From the NCBI GenBank assembly GCA_934217675.1, contig CAKQCV010000104.1, positions 1 through 7,017 of the forward strand: 7,017 bases of DNA, read 5' to 3'. The translations under genes and the position numbers were made by a program. Positions 1-5,509 of the stretch are shown one piece after another. The first letter of the stretch is position 1. Each line of letters begins with the position of its first letter. This DNA is from an uncultured Prevotella sp. (lineage in GTDB: Bacteria; Bacteroidota; Bacteroidia; Bacteroidales; Bacteroidaceae). The notes beneath the pieces are model-generated. The model ran no database searches. It was given only the letters and a program-made list of their open reading frames with translations, and was not told the origin of the DNA.

Positions 1-283
1 CGATGTGTGCGGTTGCCATAAATACGGCAATCCTTATAATAGTAGGAGTAACATACGGCAGACTCTGCAACTGGCACAACACGCAGTCATGGCTGAACGA
101 TGTTTGTGCCGTCAAGTGTCCGTCGTGATGGATATGGTGAATACAGTCTTGACAAGTGGCAACAACGTTTGCCCCTTCCGCCTCCGAATGGTGGTGGAAG
201 CTTACGGCAAGCAGCAGTGGCAAATATACCAGCAGCAGCAAGCGTGCAAACCTCATTCTCCTGATGTCAAACTTATTCATCAT
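1..283 (-). CDS. His/Cys-rich small membrane protein, N-terminal part (3' end beyond window)
   Basis: The minus strand reads open from an ATG at 283-281 to the left edge, giving 94 residues and no stop. Residues 1-14 are basic (MMNKFDIRRM...), then a hydrophobic segment at about 15-28 (LLLLVYLPLLLAVS) looks like a signal anchor or signal peptide. A short outward-facing region follows: a triple His at 30-32, a C44-x2-C47 pair, His at 49, 50, 52, 53 and 56, then HDC at 65-67 and C70. A second hydrophobic segment begins near 80 (TPTIIRIAVFMATA). The Cys and His spacing suggests metal binding, but this is inference. From memory, similar small proteins in Bacteroidota often lie just upstream of TonB-dependent receptor genes; the downstream neighbour is outside the window. 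A second ATG at 280-278 and one at 256-254 are alternative starts. No strong ribosome site is seen. The overlapping plus-strand frame is a shadow, since only the minus reading has a coherent membrane-protein pattern. Confidence 0.8.
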   Translation of the reverse strand, partial: MMNKFDIRRMRFARLLLLVYLPLLLAVSFHHHSEAEGANVVATCQDCIHHIHHDGHLTAQTSFSHDCVLCQLQSLPYVTPTIIRIAVFMATAHI

Positions 284-384
284 ACAATCTTTTTACTTAT
301 TAGAAACAATGCAAATCAAGTGCGGAACATCAAATTTATTTGAATGTTATGCCGAGATGCAGCTTGTCTTATTTTAAAACAATG

Positions 385-414
385 CAAAGGTAGTGTTATA
401 TTTTAATTCTGCAA
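385..414 (-). promoter_or_regulatory. Bacteroidota-type promoter for the His/Cys-rich membrane protein
   Basis: On the minus strand, TACCTTTG (392-385) matches the Bacteroidota -7 consensus TAnnTTTG exactly. A TTG (414-412) lies 19 nt upstream at the -33 position. Transcription would begin near 378, leaving a leader of roughly 95 nt before the ATG at 283. That leader is longer than those of the other genes here; no clear riboswitch fold was seen in it. Confidence 0.6.
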
Positions 415-548
415 TATTTTTATTGTATTTATAACAATCCTTTTGAAATAAATAATAATAATGATACATTTTATCATATATTACTCCCACATGTGTGCAG
501 CGTTTCTGTACCACTTTGGCAGTAGACCGGCAGTCTATAGGCGCCAGT

Positions 549-577
549 TTTGATAATTTTTGTAATAAGTAACTTTG
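549..577 (+). promoter_or_regulatory. Possible orphan plus-strand promoter
   Basis: TAACTTTG at 570-577 matches TAnnTTTG, with TTTG at 549-552 upstream. The 17-nt gap is slightly shorter than the usual 19-20. A transcript would begin near 584 and run toward the large inverted repeat. Downstream ATGs at 635, 661 and 692 open frames of only a few codons, so any product would be non-coding. The match may be chance in AT-rich DNA. Confidence 0.35.
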
Positions 578-729
578 CACAACCAAATTTTCGTAAAGTA
601 ATTTGAAGCGGTAGCTTTACACGTATAGTCCGTAATGTCAAGCCACCTGAAACGTTAGCTATGTGTTGAAAATCTGCCGTCTATTTTCCAGATGCTGTCC
701 GCCAAATTGTAGAAACTACAAACATACAC

Positions 730-862
730 TGTTTTTAATACAGTTTCTTATATCTGCTTTTAACTTATTTATACAAAGCTTTGCGCCACTTGCGCCACTT
801 GCGCCATTGCGCCAAAATAGCAAAATAGCTAAAAAGTGGTGTTTTTATACTGTTTTTCATAT
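730..862 (+). repeat. Imperfect direct repeat on either side of the left arm
   Basis: The 24-nt stretch 730-753 (beginning TGTTTTTAATAC) recurs as 23 nt at 840-862 (beginning TGTTTTTATAC), with 20 identities over 24 aligned columns, counting one gap. One copy precedes the left arm by 24 nt and the other abuts the right arm. Both are T-rich, so chance similarity cannot be excluded. If real, the pair suggests the palindromic element was assembled from a duplicated unit. Confidence 0.4.
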
Positions 863-900
863 TTGGCGCAATGGCGCAAGTGGCGCAAGTGGCGCAAAGC
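778..900. repeat. Perfect 39-bp inverted repeat made of iterated TTGCGCCA units
   Basis: The left arm (778-816) and right arm (862-900) are exact reverse complements over 39 bp, separated by 45 nt. Each arm holds four copies of the octamer TTGCGCCA, starting at 781, 790, 799 and 807 in the left arm; the right arm has TGGCGCAA at 864, 872, 881 and 890. The spacing within each arm is 9, 9 and 8 bp. As RNA this would make a very stable 39-bp hairpin, and as DNA a cruciform. The arms are GC-rich while the loop and flanks are AT-rich, so the element stands out in composition. There is no T-tract after 900, so it is not a classical terminator, and no transposase lies between the arms. Possible readings are an iteron-like protein-binding array, a non-autonomous palindromic element, or a structured RNA. 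The structure is certain; the function is unknown. Confidence 0.95.
814..829 (+). repeat. Tandem 8-bp duplication in the loop
   Basis: AAAATAGC occurs twice back to back (814-821 and 822-829) where the left arm of the inverted repeat ends, overlapping the last three bases of that arm. It may mark a small duplication at the arm boundary. Confidence 0.7.
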
Positions 901-1138
901 AATATTCGATATTGTAAATATGTGTTAAGGTAAAATTCTCATGTTCTGCTGTTTTCTTTTATTCATTATTGATTTTATCAATTCATATTCCGGATAAACC
1001 TATTTAACTTGCATTATCCATTTTAATTTCGAATTCCTCATCCATCTCTCACTTTCTGAAAAGCTATAGACCAAGGGAATGCAGCGAAAGAAATGAATGA
1101 TGATTGATTTAATACAAAATAATATTTATACCTAAAGC

Positions 1139-1169
1139 TTGCTTCGTATTGCTTAACTTTGTATATTTG
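1139..1169 (+). promoter_or_regulatory. Promoter of the exported propeller-like protein
   Basis: TATATTTG at 1162-1169 matches the -7 element TAnnTTTG, and TTG at 1139-1141 lies 20 nt upstream. An overlapping second match, TAACTTTG at 1154-1161, has no good upstream partner. The start of transcription would be near 1175, giving a leader of about 25 nt that is nearly all A and T. Confidence 0.6.
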
Positions 1170-1198
1170 CAAAATTTTTATACAATACATTATTTTTT

Positions 1199-3526
1199 AT
1201 GAGAATCAATAAAATCATTGTTGCAAGTCTCTTAGGACTTTTTACTTCGGTGAGTGCAATGGCTGCCGAAAAGAATTTATCGTCAAATGAATTGCAAAAG
1301 TTGTGTTCTGTTATTGCTCATAATGACAATTATGGTGACATAGATGCGTTTGTGCATTTTGTTACCACAGTTAAACCAGAGTTTAATACTTATGAAGGTC
1401 GTGATGTGCTGAAAAACATTTATAAGCTTTCAACTGACGGGAATGATGGTGAAGAAAGAATACTAATACTTTACCCAAAGATTATTACCGGCATTATTGA
1501 CTGTCTGCAGAAGATGGGATTTGAGTATTCAAAACTCGACGAGCTGAAGGAACTTATAGAGAAGGTGTATCCGTTGTATCTCTTTCAGGTTGAAAATCGC
1601 AAGTGTCCTCAAGTAGATAAATATAGTTGTTTGTCTATTGATACCATATATCAAGCACCTGTTGACGAGGCATATTATGGCTTGGCAAGCGAAAAAAACA
1701 AGTATGTTCCGACAGGCTTGTCAGAGCAGGAAATCAGAGAAGTTGAGAGCAAAGGCGGTCTTGGCAAGCGTAATGGTACGTATGTATGGGGAATGGGAAC
1801 CTATAAGGACAAACTGTTTTGGTCTACCAACAACAATTATCTGTGTATGCAGGGGTATGGCAATTTTATTCAGCCTGGTGTTGGTGACAATGAGCCATAT
1901 GAAAACAAATGTTGGGCATGCGAGTATGGACATTCTGCATACGCTAAGGAAGCATATACAGAAGGTGATCCAAATAGCAAGTATGCAGATATCCGTCCGC
2001 CACGTATGTATAGTTACGATACTAAGTCGGGCATTGTAACAGACATAACCCCTTCTATAGACGAATATCCAATATTGAGAAACTGTCAGGGACTTCGCTC
2101 ATGTGGCGTTCACAATGGGGTGGTGTTCTTTGGTGGTCCGGGTTTGTATGCCAGTGACTGGGACTCAAAAGTTTCAGCTGCTTTTATAGCTTACGATGCT
2201 GATAATAATCGTATTCTTGGTACAAGTAGTTTGAGTGATGTAGATGGCTGTAAGGTAGTAAACGTGAGAAGATGGCGTGTAATAAACGATGTATTGTATG
2301 TTACGGTGGGTATCACTCATCCTACAACGGGCAAGAAAATTGGTGCCTTGCTTCGTTGGTATGGCGACAAAAGCAATCCTTGGAATTTTCATATCGTAGG
2401 ACTTGTTGACGATGAGGCTGCAGAATTGGCATATTTCAACAACCATATATATATTGGTACATGGGGTTTGGTTTCTGCCGTACATGTAAGTCCTGAAATT
2501 CCGGCAGAAGGCTTTACTCCTGTTTCACTTGATAGTGAAATGTGGCCAACGGTATGGACAACTGCTGTTGCCGAGCCTACTGCAACACTTGGACGTTCGA
2601 TAACTTCTATTGCAGGTTTCCATGAGTGGCGTAACCATTTGTATTGGGGAGTATTCTGTCCAAACTACTATTCTCTTTCAAAGGCTCAGAGCACTTATGG
2701 CTCTCTTACTTCTGCAGATGCCTTGGCTTATATCCTTGGCAACTACCGTACTCCATCATTTTGGCGTATTGACAAAGATAATAATTATGAGATGCTCTAT
2801 GGTGACACTGAAAATCCAAAACCAGTATATGGCAGCGATGGCAAAATCGAGAAATGGGAGATAGAACCTAATGGACTGACAGCAAAATGGGGGCGTGGAG
2901 GTTTCGGAAATATCTGGACAATCTACATTTGGGCTTTACAGGAGTATAACAACAATCTGTATATCGGTACAATGGACCTTTCAAACCTTGCTGATGCAGC
3001 AGGTTCAGAACTTGCCACAGACAATGGCTTTGCCATTGTTGCAAATCTGCTGACAGGATTGAAGAGAAAAGATGAAGGCTTTGAGCTTCTTAGAATGACA
3101 GATGAGGAAGAAGCTCCAAAGTATATCACGAAGAATGGCTTCAATAATGCACAACAGTTTGGAGTTCGTAATCTTGAGGTTATTAACAACAAGTTGATGC
3201 TCGGTTCGGCATCTATGTCAAATCTTGTATCAAACGGTGGATGGCATGTGCATAGTATAACCGACAATAATATTCCGACAAGTATCAAGCAGACAGAAAT
3301 AAAGAAGCCTGGTATAATAATGGAGCGTAACACTGAATACATTAATCTTGCAACTGTAGGTGGTGAGAAGATAACAAAGGTTGAAGTATTCGATGCTGTA
3401 GGGCGCAAGATAAATTCAGCTCGTCCTGACAGTCATGTCGCTTCAATACCATTGCAGAATGCAAAAGGAATATCTATTGTAAAGATAACATCCGAGAAAG
3501 GTGAGTGGGAGGCTAAGATAAAATAA
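1199..3526 (+). CDS. Exported beta-propeller-like protein with probable T9SS C-terminal sorting domain
   Basis: This 775-residue protein begins with a clear signal peptide (basic MRINK, hydrophobic 6-20, cleavage likely after A22 or A23 in AMAA). I do not recognise a named family. Residues about 24-150 form a leading region with Cys at 36, 102, 136 and 144. Residues about 195-690 contain seven related strands of the form N/D-x-LYIGT: near 204-210, 306-313, 363-370, 414-421, 479-485, 584-591 and 663-670. Seven such strands suggest a seven-bladed beta-propeller, though the spacing is uneven (about 50 to 105 residues), so some blades would carry long insertions. A CWAC motif (238-241) and C295/C302 could form disulfides. 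The final 80 or so residues carry VEVFDAVGRK (728-737) and KGISIVKIT (756-764), ending in KIK. This pattern is like the type A sorting domain that sends proteins through T9SS to the surface. The ATG at 1199 fits the promoter and signal peptide. The gene stands alone, ending in the shared terminator. The substrate or partner is unknown. Confidence 0.85.
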   Translation: MRINKIIVASLLGLFTSVSAMAAEKNLSSNELQKLCSVIAHNDNYGDIDAFVHFVTTVKPEFNTYEGRDVLKNIYKLSTDGNDGEERILILYPKIITGIIDCLQKMGFEYSKLDELKELIEKVYPLYLFQVENRKCPQVDKYSCLSIDTIYQAPVDEAYYGLASEKNKYVPTGLSEQEIREVESKGGLGKRNGTYVWGMGTYKDKLFWSTNNNYLCMQGYGNFIQPGVGDNEPYENKCWACEYGHSAYAKEAYTEGDPNSKYADIRPPRMYSYDTKSGIVTDITPSIDEYPILRNCQGLRSCGVHNGVVFFGGPGLYASDWDSKVSAAFIAYDADNNRILGTSSLSDVDGCKVVNVRRWRVINDVLYVTVGITHPTTGKKIGALLRWYGDKSNPWNFHIVGLVDDEAAELAYFNNHIYIGTWGLVSAVHVSPEIPAEGFTPVSLDSEMWPTVWTTAVAEPTATLGRSITSIAGFHEWRNHLYWGVFCPNYYSLSKAQSTYGSLTSADALAYILGNYRTPSFWRIDKDNNYEMLYGDTENPKPVYGSDGKIEKWEIEPNGLTAKWGRGGFGNIWTIYIWALQEYNNNLYIGTMDLSNLADAAGSELATDNGFAIVANLLTGLKRKDEGFELLRMTDEEEAPKYITKNGFNNAQQFGVRNLEVINNKLMLGSASMSNLVSNGGWHVHSITDNNIPTSIKQTEIKKPGIIMERNTEYINLATVGGEKITKVEVFDAVGRKINSARPDSHVASIPLQNAKGISIVKITSEKGEWEAKIK

Positions 3527-3565
3527 AAGTCTAAAACAATAATGCTTTAAATGCATTCAGATAAA

Positions 3566-3613
3566 AAATGATGGCAAGGGAATTTTTATGACCTTTGCCA
3601 TCATTTCTTTTTT
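3566..3613. terminator. Strong bidirectional intrinsic terminator
   Basis: A 15-bp stem (3566-3580 with 3592-3606, one G-U pair on the plus strand) closes an 11-nt loop and is followed by six T at 3608-3613. On the minus strand, the A-run at 3563-3568 supplies a T-tract after the same hairpin. It lies between two convergent genes and would end both: the propeller-like gene 39 nt after its stop, and the DUF1846 gene about 70 nt after its stop. The rest of the gap holds only a small palindrome (3631-3643) without a T-tract. Confidence 0.9.
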
Positions 3614-3674
3614 ATAGTTTCATTGCATTACCATTTAAAATGGCTTATAGGATAATGTTCATGTCGTTGTAAAA

Positions 3675-5138
3675 TCACTTCTTTACCACAGGTTCGCATG
3701 TCAGTTGTACACCGAGCTTCTTGAAAATTTTTTGGTCTACTTCACTCAGTATTACCGTGGCATGCATTTGGCAACCGCGAAGCTTTGGTAACTGTTCCAG
3801 GGCATGGCGACAGTTGTCGTCCTGCTCAGAAAGAACGGAGAGTGCAACGAGCACCTCGTCGGAATGAAGACGTGGGTTCTTTCTTCCCAAATATTCCACT
3901 TTAGTATGCTGAATAGGCTCTATCATCGACTGCGGAATGAGCTTCACGCTATGGTCGATGCCGGCAAGATGCTTCGTGGCGTTGAGCAGAAGGGCTGCCG
4001 AACAGCCGAGCAGTTCGCTGGAGTTGGCAGATATTATAGTGCCGTCTTCAAGTTCTAATGAAGCCGATGTATGTCCTGTTTCCTTCAGTCGCTGTTTTGC
4101 ATAAACGGTCACTTTACGATAATCGGTATTAATCTTAGCCTGTTGGAAGAGCAGTTGAATCTTGCTTATTTCGCTGTCGTTGCATGCCCCCTGTGCAAGT
4201 TTGTTTGTGGCGGCATAGTAGCGACGTATGATTTCGTCTTTGGATGCCTCACAGCACACTTCATCATCGCAGATACAGAACCCCACCATATTTACTCCCA
4301 TGTCGGTAGGCGACTTGTATGGGTTTGTGCCGTAGATACCCTCAAACAGAGCGTTGAGCACTGGGAAGATCTCAATGTCACGGTTGTAGTTGATAGCAGT
4401 CTTGCCGTATGCTTCAAGATGGAAGGGGTCAATCATGTTCACGTCATTAAGATCAGCGGTGGCAGCCTCATAGGCAATATTCACAGGATGCTTCAGTGGA
4501 AGGTTCCACACAGGGAAAGTCTCGAACTTGGCATATCCAGCTCTCACTCCCCGCTTGTTCTCATTGTATAGCTGACTCAGACAAACAGCCATTTTGCCAC
4601 TGCCAGGTCCTGGGGCGGTAACGATAACCAGTGGGCGCTCAGTCTCCACATAGTCGTTCTTGCCGAATCCCCCATCGGATGCAATGAGCTGTACGTTGTG
4701 AGGATAGCCTTCGATGAGATAGTGGCAATATGTTTTTATGCCCAATCGTTCTAATCGTTGTTTGAAGGCAATAGCTGCCGGTTGACCGTTATAGTGGGTT
4801 ATTACAACCGAGCCAACCATGAATCCTCTGCCATGGAATTCATCCCTTAAACGGAGCACGTCCTCATCGTAAGTGATGCCGAGATCGGCACGTTTTTTGT
4901 TTTTCTCGATGTCGGTGGCGCTGATTACGATTACAATCTCAATACTGTCACTTATTTTCTGGAACATGCGCAGTTTGCTGTCGGGCAAGAAACCCGGCAA
5001 GACGCGACTTGCATGGTGGTCGTCGAAGAGTTTTCCGCCAAGCTCCAGATAAAGTTTTCCGTCAAACTGTGATATTCTCTCTTTGATGTGTTCAGACTGA
5101 ATAGTCTGGTATTTCTCGTTGTCGAAACCTATTTTCAT
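3675..5138 (-). CDS. DUF1846 (UPF0371) family protein
   Basis: This 487-residue protein has the length and signature of the DUF1846/UPF0371 family, found across Firmicutes, Actinobacteria and Bacteroidota; its biochemical role is not established as far as I know. The start MKIGFDNEKY and the early GKLYLELGGKLFDDHHASRVLPGF (27-50) are hallmark segments. A glycine-rich APGPGSGKM at 175-183 resembles a nucleotide-binding P-loop and lies in VIVTAPGPGSGKM, as is typical of the family. Other conserved-looking stretches are ASDGGFGKNDYVET (153-166), IDPFHLEAYG (236-245) and GTNPYKSPTDMGVNM (270-284). There is no signal peptide or membrane segment, so it is cytosolic. A Cys cluster (C288, C290, C295, C296) precedes a helical middle. 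The ATG at 5138 is preceded by a weak AAAGAA and sits about 54 nt below the predicted transcription start. It appears to be a single-gene unit. Family assignment is from recognition of motifs, without a database search. Confidence 0.93.
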   Translation of the reverse strand: MKIGFDNEKYQTIQSEHIKERISQFDGKLYLELGGKLFDDHHASRVLPGFLPDSKLRMFQKISDSIEIVIVISATDIEKNKKRADLGITYDEDVLRLRDEFHGRGFMVGSVVITHYNGQPAAIAFKQRLERLGIKTYCHYLIEGYPHNVQLIASDGGFGKNDYVETERPLVIVTAPGPGSGKMAVCLSQLYNENKRGVRAGYAKFETFPVWNLPLKHPVNIAYEAATADLNDVNMIDPFHLEAYGKTAINYNRDIEIFPVLNALFEGIYGTNPYKSPTDMGVNMVGFCICDDEVCCEASKDEIIRRYYAATNKLAQGACNDSEISKIQLLFQQAKINTDYRKVTVYAKQRLKETGHTSASLELEDGTIISANSSELLGCSAALLLNATKHLAGIDHSVKLIPQSMIEPIQHTKVEYLGRKNPRLHSDEVLVALSVLSEQDDNCRHALEQLPKLRGCQMHATVILSEVDQKIFKKLGVQLTCEPVVKK

Positions 5139-5198
5139 TTCTTTATATTGTGGTGAGGGTTAAAAGTGTTTTGAGGAATGAATCCACAAAACATTATG

Positions 5199-5229
5199 CA
5201 AAAATACATCATTTTGTCATTATCTACAA
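5199..5229 (-). promoter_or_regulatory. Promoter of the DUF1846 gene
   Basis: On the minus strand TATTTTTG (5206-5199) matches TAnnTTTG, and a TTG (5229-5227) lies 20 nt upstream. Transcription would start near 5192, leaving a leader of about 54 nt. It is back to back with the promoter of the small protein gene, so the two genes are divergently transcribed. Confidence 0.6.
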
Positions 5230-5279
5230 GAGCAACCATGTATTTTCAGGATTTTGTGAATAATTAAATTTGAAATTGG

Positions 5280-5287
5280 TATCTTTG
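5280..5287 (+). promoter_or_regulatory. -7 promoter element of the small protein gene
   Basis: TATCTTTG matches TAnnTTTG exactly and lies 34 nt before the ATG at 5322. The upstream element is weak: the nearest fitting TTTTG (5252-5256) is 23 nt away, further than usual. Transcription would begin near 5293, leaving a short AT-rich leader without a Shine-Dalgarno site. Confidence 0.5.
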
Positions 5288-5321
5288 TACCCAAATATGG
5301 AAAAACAATAATTTATATTAT

Positions 5322-5480
5322 ATGAACACATCATTCCACCACCGCCTTTCTGACGAGGACGATTACAAGCGTAGCGAACTTATACGTAAAATAGAACATG
5401 CCGTAGAACAGATGACTCTCAAAGAACTTGAGGCTCTGTCGTACGACATGTTCACTAAAGGCTATCTCGAGGATTGCTGA
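5322..5480 (+). CDS. Small protein of 52 residues, conserved-looking, unknown function
   Basis: An ATG at 5322 opens 52 codons ending in TGA at 5478-5480. The product begins MNTSFHHRLSDEDDYKRSEL and continues as a charged helical segment (RKIEHAVEQMTLKELEAL, 22-39) followed by YDMFTKGYLEDC. The composition is that of a soluble, mostly alpha-helical protein with no signal or membrane segment. Support for a real gene comes from a correctly placed TAnnTTTG element, a sensible amphipathic helix, and resemblance from memory to short conserved hypothetical proteins of Bacteroidales. It ends 29 nt before the stop of the convergent glycosidase gene, and no hairpin terminator is seen between them. The function is unknown; a small regulator or partner protein is possible, but nothing in the sequence decides. 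A longer frame that overlaps it (from 5428) is a shadow. Confidence 0.8.
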   Translation: MNTSFHHRLSDEDDYKRSELIRKIEHAVEQMTLKELEALSYDMFTKGYLEDC

Positions 5481-5509
5481 TATAAAAAACAATTATAGAG
5501 ACAGTCAAA

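Larger units (their letters stand above)
284..1198. other. Gene-free intergenic region (about 0.9 kb)
   Basis: No credible coding sequence was found on either strand; open frames here are short, low complexity, or translate the inverted repeat. The region is AT-rich and holds two outward promoters at its ends, an orphan plus-strand promoter match at 549-577, and the 39-bp inverted repeat at 778-900. Small hairpins also occur: TAGAC/GTCTA at 523-537, flanked by TGGC/GCCA at 517-520 and 543-546; GTAAAG/CTTTAC at 593-598 and 615-620; and TTGTAG-AAA-CTACAA at 707-721. Nothing recognisable was seen in 901-1135. A divergent intergenic region this long, between genes with short leaders, is itself unusual and could host a non-coding RNA or a remnant of a mobile element. 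Confidence 0.6.

Noticed and set aside
5..343. Plus-strand frame of 112 residues
   Set aside because: It lies opposite the His/Cys-rich membrane protein, whose signal anchor, Cys/His pattern and promoter make the minus reading far more convincing.
374..586. Minus-strand frame of 70 residues in the intergenic region
   Set aside because: It covers the promoter of the membrane protein gene, is rich in Lys/Tyr/Asn as random AT-rich DNA would give, and has no start signal.
778..900. CRISPR array or insertion-sequence ends
   Set aside because: The repeated units are only 8 bp with 0-1 bp between them and there are no spacers, so it is not CRISPR. The loop of 45 nt cannot hold a transposase, and no flanking target duplication is seen.
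778..900. Intrinsic terminator
   Set aside because: There is no T-tract after either arm, and the 39-bp stem and 45-nt loop are far larger than usual terminators.
663..917. Plus-strand frame of 84 residues containing a LAPLAPLAPL run
   Set aside because: The run is a translation of the octamer array of the inverted repeat. The rest has no domain pattern, no promoter at the right distance and no ribosome site.
2923..3408. Minus-strand frame of 161 residues inside the propeller-like gene
   Set aside because: It is a complement-strand shadow of a well-supported coding region; its Ser/Ile-rich composition resembles no protein domain.
3631..3643. Palindrome CCATTTAAAATGG as a second terminator
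   Set aside because: The loop would be a single base and there is no T-tract on either strand; the hairpin at 3566-3606 already serves both genes.
4071..4571. Plus-strand frame of 166 residues inside the DUF1846 gene
   Set aside because: It is antisense to conserved DUF1846 motifs and lacks a promoter or ribosome site.
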